A DNA stretch of 64,000 nt from JAHJDR01 sp964609965 (GCA_964609965.1 CAZSTS010000002.1:186001-250000); one strand, 5' to 3'; numbered from the stretch's first letter, positions 1 through 8,746 are shown. Numbers and translations: made by a program. Notes: a model not told the origin generated them from the letters alone.

Positions 1-57
1 ACCTTTGAAGGATTATTGGAACGACTTGAAAAAGAAAATAAGGTGGGTGTTAGTTAA
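1..57 (+). CDS. C-terminal fragment, probably threonyl-tRNA synthetase
   Basis: The first 18 codons form an open frame that ends in TAA at 55-57 and reads TFEGLLERLEKENKVGVS. The amphipathic pattern (F-x-x-L-L-x-R-L-x-x-E) resembles the end of bacterial ThrRS, and thrS lies directly upstream of infC in many bacteria. The assignment rests mainly on that gene order, because too little sequence is visible for a domain call. It could be the end of any protein. Confidence 0.4.
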   Translation, partial: TFEGLLERLEKENKVGVS

Positions 58-59
58 GT

Positions 60-84
60 AGAAACAGAAATTTGTTCTGTTTCT
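60..84 (+). other. Perfect hairpin between the upstream gene and infC
   Basis: AGAAACAGAA (60-69) and TTCTGTTTCT (75-84) form a 10-bp perfect stem with a 5-nt loop. It starts 3 nt after the upstream stop codon. No T-run follows, so a classical terminator is doubtful. It could be a processing or attenuation structure in the infC leader. Confidence 0.4.
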
Positions 85-88
85 GCTT

Positions 89-116
89 GTAGGGGCGACG
101 CATGCTTCGCCCTTAC
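89..116. repeat. Short palindromic REP-like element (GGGGCG...CGCCC)
   Basis: GTAGGGGCGA and TCGCCCTTAC flank a GCATGC core and make a near-perfect 28-bp palindrome. The arms are of the GTAGGGGCG type often found scattered between genes. A related GGGACGCCCCTAC end is seen near 17671-17683 in this window. Confidence 0.5.
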
Positions 117-152
117 CTAATATTTCATCCAAATTAGGAGGTATTTATTCGA

Positions 153-692
153 ATGCGTAGACCTGGAGGAAGAGGTTTTAGACCCCGATTAACAGGGCCA
201 AGAATAAACGAGAGAATTCGTGTTCCAGAGATTCGAGTTATTGGATCTGATGGAGAACAAATTGGTGTTATGTCAACTCAAGAAGCCTTACGTAAGGCTC
301 AAGATGAAGGTTACGACCTTGTAGAGATTTCACCAACAGTCAAACCGCCTGTGTGTAAAATCATGGATTATGGTAGGTATAAATACGAAAAGCAAAAACG
401 TGAGCACGAAAGTAAGAAAAAACAAACAAAAGTTGTTGTCAAAGAAATCAAGCTTAGACCCAATACAGACAAGCACGATATTGAATTTAAAATGAATCAT
501 GTACGGAGATTTTTAGAGCACAAAGATAAAGCAAAGATCACAGTTCAGTTTAGAGGTCGCGAGATGATGCACATGAATCGTGCTCGAGCTAATCTACAAA
601 ATATTATTGATGCTTTGGCTGATGTTGCTGAGCTTGAAATGGCTCCCAAAATTGAAGGCAGAACATTATCCGTTATCTTAGCACCCAAATGA
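153..692 (+). CDS. infC: Translation initiation factor IF-3
   Basis: This is full-length IF-3 (179 aa). It binds the 30S subunit, promotes fidelity of start-codon selection and prevents subunit joining. The N-terminal domain shows the hallmark RINERIRVPEIRVI and DLVEISP...PPVCKIMDYG stretches. A basic linker rich in K follows (about residues 78-95), then the C-terminal alpha/beta domain with KEIKLRPNTDKHDIEFK and ITVQFRGREM. AGGAGG lies at 136-141, 11 nt before this ATG. An in-frame ATT at 147 lies only 5 nt after it, so the true start may be ATT, as in E. coli infC. rpmI and rplT, the usual downstream partners, are absent here. Confidence 0.96.
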   Translation: MRRPGGRGFRPRLTGPRINERIRVPEIRVIGSDGEQIGVMSTQEALRKAQDEGYDLVEISPTVKPPVCKIMDYGRYKYEKQKREHESKKKQTKVVVKEIKLRPNTDKHDIEFKMNHVRRFLEHKDKAKITVQFRGREMMHMNRARANLQNIIDALADVAELEMAPKIEGRTLSVILAPK

Positions 693-694
693 TC

Positions 695-714
695 TCTCGT
701 TAATCTTAACGAGA
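695..714. other. Perfect 20-bp palindrome after infC
   Basis: TCTCGTTAA (695-703) and TTAACGAGA (706-714) form a palindrome just after the infC stop. It overlaps the stop codon of the convergent small gene ending at 706. No T-tract is present on either side. It may be a shared 3' end structure for two convergent genes. Confidence 0.35.
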
Positions 715-984
715 AACACACATCTTATCATCGTATCTGCACTCGTTACTTGTGCAGATCCAAATGTTGTCCATTTCGTCACAAGCACAAAAACAAGACT
801 TTTCATCGTTATTTTTTATTTTAATTAAAACAGGTGCATTTGAATTAAGATGATATGATATGGCGACTAATTCATCTATTTTATTGAGCGTTGTTGTGGC
901 GTTGCCTTTGCTTCTTGCTTGAACTACAAAACTTAGTAAAACGATCATAATCAGGCTTGTCATATATATAATTACAATTTTCAT
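706..984 (-). CDS. Small exported Cys-rich protein of unknown function
   Basis: I chose the start at 984 because GGGAGA lies a few bases upstream of it and the protein then begins with a good signal sequence (MKIVIIYMTSLIMIVLLSF, then VQA as the likely cleavage site). The 92-aa product has a short mature part. Its C-terminus is Cys-rich (C-F-C-A-C, C-x4-C and a terminal C), which suggests disulphides or metal binding outside the cytoplasm. It is convergent with infC and divergent from the next small exported protein. I recognise no family. Confidence 0.5.
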   Translation of the reverse strand: MKIVIIYMTSLIMIVLLSFVVQARSKGNATTTLNKIDELVAISYHLNSNAPVLIKIKNNDEKSCFCACDEMDNIWICTSNECRYDDKMCVSR

Positions 985-1041
985 GCTGTTCTCCCAAGTT
1001 GAAAAGTTTTCTGATAAATATAATAGCAAGAAATGGACCAT

Positions 1042-1212
1042 TCTTAAGATAATTTAACTTGTTAGAATTAGGGAAGAAATAGGTTTCTGAACGTGTTTCT
1101 TGGGTTTATGGCTGTCAAATGGCTGACGGGGGCTGTCTCGTTTTGAAAATACTTTTGACGAGGGTGAAAAGATCTTTTATCAGATTTCCCTAATTCAAAA
1201 TAAAGGAATTTT
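1042..1212. other. Divergent intergenic region between two small exported-protein genes
   Basis: This stretch separates two divergently transcribed signal-peptide genes and must hold both promoters. I see no confident -35/-10 pair. The only clear signal is AAAGGA shortly before the ATG at 1213. Confidence 0.35.
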
Positions 1213-1467
1213 ATGAAAAAAGTACTATTTGTCATTCTTCTTCTCCTCATGGCTTCCACTTCATACGCCAAAGAAGAAACAAATGCTGTGATGTCAAAGA
1301 GCTGTGATGAAGCCAAGGTTAGAGAGCTCGCTGGCGAAGCCTTGATTAAAATAGTCCCTCAGGAATGGGCAGGGGGATTAAAAGGTTTCAACATCACTCT
1401 AGACACAAGCAAGCTGACTTTCGCAGATCTCACTAAAAAGATGATGGAAGCAGGCTGTTTTCAATAA
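1213..1467 (+). CDS. Small exported protein of unknown function
   Basis: An 84-aa protein that begins with a clean signal peptide (MKKVLFVILLLLMASTSYA, cleavage before K). The mature part of about 64 aa has two Cys residues, at the beginning (KSCDEAK) and near the end (AGCFQ), that could form a disulphide. AAAGGA sits just upstream of the ATG. A hairpin at 1616-1644 may end its transcript. No family was recognised. An overlapping antisense frame of similar length lacks these features. Confidence 0.65.
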   Translation: MKKVLFVILLLLMASTSYAKEETNAVMSKSCDEAKVRELAGEALIKIVPQEWAGGLKGFNITLDTSKLTFADLTKKMMEAGCFQ

Positions 1468-1615
1468 TAGTCAAGCTGTCTTCTGAAAAAAATCAATCAA
1501 AACACAAAGATACCTTTGTAAACAAATCGCACAACTTTTGCCTTGTTATGACGATGTAACACTCACAGGGCTGTTATTAGGCATACAGGACCCTTTTACA
1601 AAATTTATATTATGG

Positions 1616-1650
1616 ACACAAAGCTGCATGTATTCGCTTTGTGTTTTAAA
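1616..1650 (+). terminator. Probable intrinsic terminator
   Basis: ACACAAAGC (1616-1624) pairs with GCTTTGTGT (1636-1644) around an 11-nt loop, followed by a short T-run and then A's. It lies about 150 nt after the small exported gene and before the next gene. Confidence 0.5.
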
Positions 1651-1664
1651 AAAACTATCGCGCA

Positions 1665-1692
1665 TTATGTCAACGCTTCGCTTTTGACATAA
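1665..1692. promoter_or_regulatory. Inverted repeat directly upstream of the 1701 gene
   Basis: TTATGTCAA (1665-1673) and TTGACATAA (1684-1692) form a 9-bp perfect dyad that ends 8 nt before the ATG at 1701. It takes the place where a ribosome binding site would be expected. The right arm contains TTGACA, a -35-like hexamer. It may be an operator or a leader stem-loop, but this is inference only. Confidence 0.35.
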
Positions 1693-1700
1693 GCTTAATT

Positions 1701-2957
1701 ATGGCTGCTTCACTCATACAAGGACTCCAAGCTGCTCCTGTTCATCTTGGTCAATTTATGGCCCATCTCATGCCTAGGGATTCGTCAACGGCAGCGTGTT
1801 TTGAACATTGTCAGATGGTTGACAGCGTTTTATCTGAACCACCAGAAGATGCAGAAGGCATACATTCTGTTAAAAATGTTAGGTCAACAGATGGAGGTCG
1901 GACACTTGTTTTGTTTAGACGAGCTGTAAGTTTGGAGGATCAAGCTGTGGCTCCTAGTTCTGCTTTAGGTGTTTCTTCTTATGAGTATGCCAAGATTCCC
2001 AAACCAACTTTTTTTGCTCGTCCCTTTGTTTTTCATGAATTAATGATGCAGCTAAGTAATAATCCCTACGAGTATTGTGAACCAAGAGTTGTTGATGATA
2101 CAGTTGTAGAGCCAGGAACTGGGGCTCACTTTTTTGCAAGTACAGCATCAGATGTACAAATAGAGCCACCTTTGTATGGACGCGATATTTCTCATTTTCT
2201 TACCTATGCCCTGATCATTAAAAGCATGGGTCCAGCTTATGTGCGGACAGCTCTCAATCGTTTGGAGGTTTGTTTGCATGATACGCGTCATCATGACCCT
2301 GCTTTGGTCATAGAAAAATTAATGTTTTTTGCAGAGACTGGTTATGCAGATGAGGTAGCAGAAATATTAACAGAAGGAGTAAAAGCAGAGGCCCATAAAA
2401 GGGAATATTCCTTTTCAAATAAGGCATTAGAGGCTTTGTTATCTTTAAACACAATACGGAGCACTTATTTTTTGAAGGGCTTGGTTTTTAATCAAGATGT
2501 TCATGTTAGTTTACACGCCGCTGTTTTCTTTTTGGTCTCTGATAAAGAAAATCTATTTCGTGCTCGAACAGGTGTTACACGTGAGGAGCTGGTTGATAAG
2601 GTTATTTCAGGCTTAAGAACGTATCCTGAGACAGGGGATGTTTATGTTCAATTGTGTTATGTGCGTGCTGTTTTTGAGGCAGTAAAAGATTTTCCTGGTG
2701 GATTAGAGGCCTTTACTGGGCTTTTAGCTTTTGGAGAATTGAATGAAGCTAAGCTCTTAATAGCGCATCTTGTTTTAGCGGAACGCAGATTACGTTTTCC
2801 TCATGCTGATCCATTCGCACACCCTGATCCTAATGTAAGAGCTGCCTTAGCCGTTTCACAACAAATTCGATGGGCTCAAATGCCGCCACCACCGACTGAT
2901 ATGACAATAGCCTTAGCGAGTGTTATATCTCGCCCACCAACAGATGGAATAAACTAA
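1701..2957 (+). CDS. Unassigned alpha-helical (HEAT-like?) protein
   Basis: A 418-aa protein without signal peptide or membrane segment. From about residue 165 onward it reads as successive amphipathic helices with loops (LTYALIIKSMG, LVIEKLMFFAETGYADEVAEIL, KALEALLSLN, HVSLHAAVFFLV), like HEAT/TPR-type alpha-solenoids. I could not name a family. There is no clear Shine-Dalgarno before the ATG and an inverted repeat lies in its place, so the start is uncertain; a Met at residue 19 is an alternative. The next gene encodes a shorter protein of similar style, so the two may be related in function. Confidence 0.6.
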   Translation: MAASLIQGLQAAPVHLGQFMAHLMPRDSSTAACFEHCQMVDSVLSEPPEDAEGIHSVKNVRSTDGGRTLVLFRRAVSLEDQAVAPSSALGVSSYEYAKIPKPTFFARPFVFHELMMQLSNNPYEYCEPRVVDDTVVEPGTGAHFFASTASDVQIEPPLYGRDISHFLTYALIIKSMGPAYVRTALNRLEVCLHDTRHHDPALVIEKLMFFAETGYADEVAEILTEGVKAEAHKREYSFSNKALEALLSLNTIRSTYFLKGLVFNQDVHVSLHAAVFFLVSDKENLFRARTGVTREELVDKVISGLRTYPETGDVYVQLCYVRAVFEAVKDFPGGLEAFTGLLAFGELNEAKLLIAHLVLAERRLRFPHADPFAHPDPNVRAALAVSQQIRWAQMPPPPTDMTIALASVISRPPTDGIN

Positions 2958-2975
2958 ATTCACTCTTCAAAAAAA

Positions 2976-2995
2976 CTGGACACATTTGTGTCCAG
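2976..2995. other. Stem-loop after the 1701 gene
   Basis: CTGGACAC and GTGTCCAG form an 8-bp perfect stem with an ATTT loop. A-rich sequence lies on the left, so it would look like a terminator for minus-strand transcription. On the plus strand it lacks a T-run. It probably marks the 3' end of the preceding transcript. Confidence 0.4.
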
Positions 2996-3128
2996 AAAAT
3001 CACTTCTACACACAACAAATATTCCATACTTACGATATACTCAGCATACAAGTGTGCGTCTGATTAATCTTCGTTATTGTCTTAAAGCGAATTTATGTAC
3101 TAAAGAGGCGTTCGCATTTTTTATCTGT

Positions 3129-3190
3129 TCCGGCTTCGCTAAGGCTTCGCCGAGACACGTCCGGCTTCGCTAAGGCTTCGCCGCGACAGG
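3129..3190. repeat. Two tandem 31-bp units
   Basis: TCCGGCTTCGCTAAGGCTTC is repeated at 3129 and 3160, and each unit runs to ...GCCGAGACACG or ...GCCGCGACAGG (31 bp). The second unit ends inside the GGGAGG ribosome binding site of the gene at 3201. Within each unit GGCTTCGC recurs, so it is a nested repeat. The GC content is well above its surroundings. Confidence 0.8.
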
Positions 3191-3200
3191 GAGGTTTATT

Positions 3201-3974
3201 ATGGTTTCAGCAGTAGCAATGGCAGGTAGTAGTTGTACGGGAGCGGTTTGGGCATGTCCTTTTCAAGAAGTTCCTTTAGTAGTAAATCCAGCAAGATTAA
3301 TGGGTATGGATAGGTTTGAGCTCTGTGTTTCTAGTTCTGGTTCTGTTGGTCAGGGTGGAGGAGGGGGCAAAGCGACCTCTTACGTGAGGCGGGTTGAAGA
3401 GAGGGTTGTCCAGCGTGTTTCGAGAGCTAGACCCCAACAAATAGTTAAGTGGAATAGAGTGTTAGCTCAGAGAGCAAATCCAGATATTGTTTATGCGATA
3501 ACTAGATTAATGAAAGATCCAGCAAAAGATGAAAGAGGGACTCGAGCAGCTGTAACTACATTTAGAAGCATTGAAATGGAAGCTGTTGGAGGAATTTGCC
3601 AACGCCATCCTCATGAAGCATTGGCACTTTTAGAGTTGTTTAGAAACAATAGCAGAGCTAAAGTGAGAACAGCTAGTGGTGAGTGGTTTAATTATCTTTT
3701 AAACATAACAAGACATCCACGAGATTATCGAAAAAGGGACCAACTTGTTCAGGCTGTTCGGCTTATGGAAAGGATTGTGAGGTCTGAGGATTTATCAGTA
3801 GCAGCTAATATTTATGACTTATTTCATAGCCACGAAGATGCCTTTGGTTATTTAGCTGTCAGGGCTGTTGTGTATAGGGACAATCAGGCCATGGGATTTT
3901 TAAGGACTCTTTCTAGAACAGAAGACCACCCTTTTCAGGCACGTGCCAAGCAGGTTTATGATCGGTTTGCTTAA
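3201..3974 (+). CDS. Unassigned protein with helical C-terminal part
   Basis: A 257-aa protein with GGGAGG 6 nt before the ATG. The N-terminal 60 residues are low in structure and include a glycine run (GQGGGGGK). The rest is helical and basic (QQIVKWNRVLAQRANPDIVYAITRLMKD, MEAVGGICQRHPHEALALLELFRNN), again resembling HEAT-like repeats. No catalytic motif or family was recognised. It follows another unassigned helical protein on the same strand, 243 nt upstream. No transmembrane segment is evident. Confidence 0.6.
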   Translation: MVSAVAMAGSSCTGAVWACPFQEVPLVVNPARLMGMDRFELCVSSSGSVGQGGGGGKATSYVRRVEERVVQRVSRARPQQIVKWNRVLAQRANPDIVYAITRLMKDPAKDERGTRAAVTTFRSIEMEAVGGICQRHPHEALALLELFRNNSRAKVRTASGEWFNYLLNITRHPRDYRKRDQLVQAVRLMERIVRSEDLSVAANIYDLFHSHEDAFGYLAVRAVVYRDNQAMGFLRTLSRTEDHPFQARAKQVYDRFA

Positions 3975-4069
3975 TATTAAGTGAATGAAAACAAGCTTCT
4001 TTTCCCATCAATTAATCATTTGAAATAATCCTCTAATATATATAACGACTCAGTTTACAAGGAGGATCC

Positions 4070-7000
4070 ATGTCTGAACACATAGCTGCCTATAGCGTTG
4101 ATGAGAACAATCGTTTTGTCATTAAGAATTATAACTGGGCAAAGTCATTTTCTAATTTCTTTCCAGGTATTGCTGGCAAATGGGGTATTCCTATATGGTG
4201 TTATTACGTAAATCGAAATCAAGGTATGTGTTCTCTTGGTGTGGCTAATAAAGACCACCAAATCATGGAATTCTTATCTTTTAATAAGGCGGTGGCCTCT
4301 GTGGGCAAAGTTGGGTTTAGAACATATCTTAAAATCAACGATGAAAAAGTCTATGAACCCTTTCAAAAGACAAAGAATGCTAAAATCTCACAAGAGATGA
4401 TGGTTTCTTCTTCTGAACTTGAGATTAGAGAAAAAAATGAAGACATAGGCATTGAAACAGGTGTTACTTATTATTCTTTGGTTGGGTATAAAATTCCAGC
4501 ACTTGTTAGAGAAACCACTATCAAGAACACTTCACAAAGCAGAATAAGTTTAGAACTCGTAGATGGCCTGCCACATATTTTTCCCTACGGTGTCGACATC
4601 AGTATTATTCAAACAACACCTCGCCACATCGAGGGTATGATGAAGGTTGATGATTATAAAGGTGTTCCTCTTTATCGCCTTAAACAAACACCACAAGACA
4701 CAGAACAGGTAGCTAAGCTTGAGGGTGGTAATTTTTGGTTTAGTGTCAAAAAAGGTGATTCAAAACCTCTCACAAAAGGCCTAGTTGTTGATCCTGCTAT
4801 TCTCTATGGAGAAGCCGAAAACTATGACTATCCCTGGACTTTTGAAGAAAGAAACCTAGATCAACTCCTTGATCAAAAACAAATCAGACAAAACAGAACC
4901 CCATCAGCCTTTACAACGACTAAAGTTGAATTAAATCCTGGTGAAGAAGTTTCATTAGAGTCTTTTGTAGGTTATACGAAAACCGATGAAGGGTTAGATG
5001 TTCTTTTGGCTGATCTTCAGAAAAAAGATTTTCTCAAAAATAAAAAGGAAGAGAATGTTGAGTTGATTGAAAAGATCAAGCACCGTTCTTTTACATGCAC
5101 AGCCTCAACCGCGTTTAATGAGTATGCGCACCAGACTTTCCTCGATAATGTGATCCGTGGTGGCATGCCCATGACGTTTGACACAGCTGAGAACAAGAGC
5201 GCTTTTTATCTCTATTCTCGTCAAAACGGCGACATTGAGCGTGATTATCACTATTTCGTGCTCGAACCCACGTATTTATCACAGGGCACAGGTCATTACC
5301 GTTCTATTTTGCAAAACCGACGCTGCGATTCTTGGTTTTTTCCAGAAATCGAAGACTACAATATCAGGCTTTATATGAATCTCACACAGCTTGATGGTTT
5401 TAGCCCTTTAGAGGTCATGGGCACAACCTATCGGGCAAAAAATGTCGAAAAAGCCCATGCGTGGCTTCAAAGCTTTGTTCCCAAAGATAAACAAGAGTTA
5501 TTTCAGAGCATGATCGCCCAAAAATTCACACCTGGTGAATTTATCATGGCTCTTGAAGACCAGGGCGTTGAAGTGAAAAAAAGTAACGAAGATGTTCTCA
5601 AAGAACTTATTAGTTTTTGCGAAGAAAATGAAGTCGGCGAAAGGCTTCACTTAGGTTTTTGGATTGATCACTGGTGTTACAACCTAGATACGATCGAAAC
5701 CTATCTCATGTTGAGCCCTGATAAGACCAAAGAGCTTCTCATCGATAAAAAAGATTATTCTTTTTACGATAATCCTGATCAAGTCAAACCAAGGGATGAG
5801 AAATACGTGTTTGCTAATGGCAAGATCCATCAATACGATGCCGTGGTTTATGATAAAGAAAAAGCAAAGTTCTTAGATAGGCGTTCATCCTTTAATAATC
5901 GTGTGCGCACAGAATATGGTAAGGGGGATATTTATCAAACAAATCTTTGTGCAAAACTTCTTTGTCACATTGCTAATCGCATAGCCACACTTGACCCTGA
6001 CAATGTAGGTGTTGAGATGGAAGCTAATAAGCCTGGTTGGAATGATTCCATGAGTGCGATTGCAGGTATCTTTGGATCATCTCTCTGTCATACATTTGAG
6101 ATCGAGCGAGCCAGTGGAATGTTGCTCAAAGCCTTGCAGGCGTTGTATGCGGATAAGGCTGAATCACTTTCTGTCTACGATGAGCTTGCGGGTTTGATCA
6201 GAAATCTCAATACAGCTCTCGAAAAGAGACTTTCTTCTCAAGAGGTAAATAAACGTTTACTCTATTGGGATGAGAGTCATTCTTTAAAAGAAGCGTATCG
6301 TGAGAAAACAAAATATGGTGTCAAAGGTTCTGAAACGAATGTTTCTATTTCTGAAATCGAAGGTTTTTTGAAAAACTGTGTTTCACTTATCCAAGAACTC
6401 TACAAAGATGAGAACAAACATCTCGCTTTTAACAAAGAAGGTATTCCTTACACGTATCTCACATATGAAGTGCCAGAGTATGATTTTCTCTTCGAAAATA
6501 AAACTAAGAAACTAAGCATGCAGGGCTATCCCTGTGTGAAACCAAAGTCTTTTAAGGTAAAGCCCATAGCACTTTTCCTAGAAGGGCCTGTTCACTATCT
6601 CCGTGTGCACCCTGAAAAAGCAAAAGAGACGTGCGCAGCGATTAAAGAAAGCAATCTCTACGATAAAAAACTTAAGATGTATAAAGTATGTGAATCTTTG
6701 AAAGATGAATCATACGAAATTGGACGTGTGCATGCCTGGGGTTCTGGTTGGATTGAAAATGAATCCATATACACACATATGGAAACTAAATATCTTTTAG
6801 AGCTTATTAAATGTGGCCTCTATGATGAGTTTTACTCAGCCATGCAAACAGGTATTCCTTGTTTCTTTGACCCTCATGTTTATGGGCGTTCCATTTTTGA
6901 GAACGTTTCTTTTATTGTGAGCTCTGCGTTTGTAGATGAAAAGATGCATGGTCAGGGACTTCAGGCACGCTTAAGTGGTGTCACTAACGAAATGATTCAT

Positions 7001-7387
7001 GTTTGGGTGCTTATGATGGCAGGGCAGCAGCCGTTTTATATGAACAAAAACAATGAGTTGTCATTTAAGCTCGATCCTAGGTTGCCTGAATGGTTGTTTT
7101 CAAAGGAAGAAAAAAATATTACGTATTATGATGCTGAGGATAAGCTCGTAGAAGAAACTGTGCCTAAAAATTCTGTAGCGTGCAAACTTTTTGGAAATCT
7201 TTTTACAGTGTATCATAATCCAGAAAGAAAAAATACGTATGGGAAAGAGGGCGCTAAAATTACATCGTATCAAATCACATACCGTGATGGATCTGAAGAA
7301 CAGATTTCAGATTCTGTAATGGATTCAAAAATAGCTGGGGCAATTAGGGGTGGGGAAGTGGTCAAAATTTATGCTAAGTTAGCATAA
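4070..7387 (+). CDS. GH94-like oligosaccharide/glucan phosphorylase (1105 aa)
   Basis: This is probably a cytoplasmic inverting glycoside phosphorylase of the GH94/GH149/GH161 type (cellobiose-phosphorylase-like), releasing sugar 1-phosphate from a beta-linked oligosaccharide. The N-terminal beta-sandwich region (about 1-320) resembles the glycosyltransferase-36 type domain. The catalytic alpha/alpha-barrel region has NGDIERDYHYFVLEPTYLSQ, RRCDSWFFPEIEDYN and, near residue 660, KPGWNDSM, where the D of WND is the expected general acid. At 1105 aa it is longer than classic GH94 enzymes (about 800 aa) and nearer to GH149/GH161 size. The start has a strong AAGGAGG. It heads an operon with a sugar ABC transporter, which fits uptake followed by phosphorolysis. 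The substrate cannot be read from the sequence. Confidence 0.7.
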   Translation: MSEHIAAYSVDENNRFVIKNYNWAKSFSNFFPGIAGKWGIPIWCYYVNRNQGMCSLGVANKDHQIMEFLSFNKAVASVGKVGFRTYLKINDEKVYEPFQKTKNAKISQEMMVSSSELEIREKNEDIGIETGVTYYSLVGYKIPALVRETTIKNTSQSRISLELVDGLPHIFPYGVDISIIQTTPRHIEGMMKVDDYKGVPLYRLKQTPQDTEQVAKLEGGNFWFSVKKGDSKPLTKGLVVDPAILYGEAENYDYPWTFEERNLDQLLDQKQIRQNRTPSAFTTTKVELNPGEEVSLESFVGYTKTDEGLDVLLADLQKKDFLKNKKEENVELIEKIKHRSFTCTASTAFNEYAHQTFLDNVIRGGMPMTFDTAENKSAFYLYSRQNGDIERDYHYFVLEPTYLSQGTGHYRSILQNRRCDSWFFPEIEDYNIRLYMNLTQLDGFSPLEVMGTTYRAKNVEKAHAWLQSFVPKDKQELFQSMIAQKFTPGEFIMALEDQGVEVKKSNEDVLKELISFCEENEVGERLHLGFWIDHWCYNLDTIETYLMLSPDKTKELLIDKKDYSFYDNPDQVKPRDEKYVFANGKIHQYDAVVYDKEKAKFLDRRSSFNNRVRTEYGKGDIYQTNLCAKLLCHIANRIATLDPDNVGVEMEANKPGWNDSMSAIAGIFGSSLCHTFEIERASGMLLKALQALYADKAESLSVYDELAGLIRNLNTALEKRLSSQEVNKRLLYWDESHSLKEAYREKTKYGVKGSETNVSISEIEGFLKNCVSLIQELYKDENKHLAFNKEGIPYTYLTYEVPEYDFLFENKTKKLSMQGYPCVKPKSFKVKPIALFLEGPVHYLRVHPEKAKETCAAIKESNLYDKKLKMYKVCESLKDESYEIGRVHAWGSGWIENESIYTHMETKYLLELIKCGLYDEFYSAMQTGIPCFFDPHVYGRSIFENVSFIVSSAFVDEKMHGQGLQARLSGVTNEMIHVWVLMMAGQQPFYMNKNNELSFKLDPRLPEWLFSKEEKNITYYDAEDKLVEETVPKNSVACKLFGNLFTVYHNPERKNTYGKEGAKITSYQITYRDGSEEQISDSVMDSKIAGAIRGGEVVKIYAKLA

Positions 7388-7414
7388 ATTATTTAAATTT
7401 ATTAGGAGAATATT

Positions 7415-8746
7415 ATGAAATTATTTAAACAAATCTTTGTTTGTCTTATATTATTAACCTTAGCCATTCCAATGATTGGCTGTGAAAAAAAGGAAAAGAT
7501 CGTAGAAGCAGATAAAGCTGTGAAGGCTGTTGAAAAAGCCAAAGCAATCGAGGTTTGGTATCACACGGGAAGATCAGAAGAACGAGAGGTTCTTGATGCA
7601 CAAGTAGCAGCCTTTAATAAATCTCACCAAAATACGCCTGTTAAATTAGTAAAGCTGCCTGAAGGGAGTTATAATGATCAGGTTAATGCTGCTGCCATGG
7701 CAAAAGACCTTCCCTGTCTTTTAGACTTTGATGGCCCTAATCTCTATAACTATGCTTGGTCTGGTTATCTCAAACCTCTTGATGGGTATGTTTCAAAGAA
7801 ACTCAAAGATGATTTTCTGCCTTCTATTATCGCTCAAGGTACTTATGGTGGCAAATTATACAGCCTAGGTGTGAGCGACTCTGGCTTGGCTATTTGGGGT
7901 AATAAGAAATATCTAGAAAAGGCTGGGGTTCGGATTCCAAAAGGGATTCATGATGCGTGGACAAAAGAAGAGTTTGTTGATGCCTTGAAAAGACTTCAGG
8001 CTCTAGAAGAAGTAGAGTATGCCATAGATTTTAAAATGAACTACGGCGTTGGCGAATGGTTCACGTACGGTTTTTCTCCACTTCTTCAGTCCTTTGGTGG
8101 TGACCTCATTGATCGTAAAACTTACAAGACTTCTAGTGGTGTTCTTAACAGCACAAAGAGTGTCGAAGCCATGACCTTTTTTAGGGATATCTTTAAAAAG
8201 GGTTATTCTAACTCAAAGCCAGCTGGTGATGATGATTTCTACGTTAAAAAGATCACTGCCTTGTCTTGGGTTGGTCATTGGGTCTGGGCCAATCACAAGA
8301 AAGGTTTAGGAGACGATCTTGTTCTTATTCCTATGCCTAAGTTTGGCAATAAAGCGGTGACTGGTATGGGAACCTGGAATTGGGGTGTGACATCAACTTG
8401 TGAAAATCCAGATGTGGCTTGGAAGTTTCTCGAATATCTTATTTCCCCAGAACAGGTGCTAAAAATGTCAGATGCGAGTGGTGCTGTTCCTTCTAGAAAA
8501 AGCGCTATTGCAAAATCAAAGCTCTATGCCAAAGGTGGGGCGCTTGAGATATTTACAGCACAGCTCGAAAACGCTGTTGCTATGCCAAGGCCTGTTACGC
8601 CTGCTTATCCTGTGATTACTTCTTCGTTTTCTGAGGCAGTTAAAAACATTGTTGCTGGATCTGATGTTAAAGCGGAACTTGATAAGGCTGTTCAGAAAAT
8701 CGATCAGGACATCCAAGACAACAAAGGATATCCAGTTAATCTATAG
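7415..8746 (+). CDS. ABC sugar transporter, solute-binding lipoprotein
   Basis: A 443-aa family 1 extracellular solute-binding protein. A lipoprotein signal (MKLFKQIFVCLILLTLA, lipobox IPMIGC, Cys23) anchors it to the membrane. A charged linker follows, then the binding fold with IEVWYHTGRSEE, NQ-type motifs and the typical WNWGVTSTCENPDVAWKFLEYLISPEQ near the C-terminus. TTAGGAG precedes the ATG, 27 nt after the phosphorylase. It would deliver an oligosaccharide to the two permeases that follow. Confidence 0.9.
   Translation: MKLFKQIFVCLILLTLAIPMIGCEKKEKIVEADKAVKAVEKAKAIEVWYHTGRSEEREVLDAQVAAFNKSHQNTPVKLVKLPEGSYNDQVNAAAMAKDLPCLLDFDGPNLYNYAWSGYLKPLDGYVSKKLKDDFLPSIIAQGTYGGKLYSLGVSDSGLAIWGNKKYLEKAGVRIPKGIHDAWTKEEFVDALKRLQALEEVEYAIDFKMNYGVGEWFTYGFSPLLQSFGGDLIDRKTYKTSSGVLNSTKSVEAMTFFRDIFKKGYSNSKPAGDDDFYVKKITALSWVGHWVWANHKKGLGDDLVLIPMPKFGNKAVTGMGTWNWGVTSTCENPDVAWKFLEYLISPEQVLKMSDASGAVPSRKSAIAKSKLYAKGGALEIFTAQLENAVAMPRPVTPAYPVITSSFSEAVKNIVAGSDVKAELDKAVQKIDQDIQDNKGYPVNL

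Noticed and set aside
1068..1316. Minus-strand open frame of 82 codons
   Set aside because: It lies opposite the exported small protein, has no ribosome binding site and no plausible N-terminus.
2988..3173. Plus-strand open frame of 61 codons
   Set aside because: It is built largely from a hairpin and the first tandem GC-rich unit, with no ribosome binding site.
5178..5378. Open frame within the phosphorylase gene
   Set aside because: A shifted-frame shadow of a clearly coding region.
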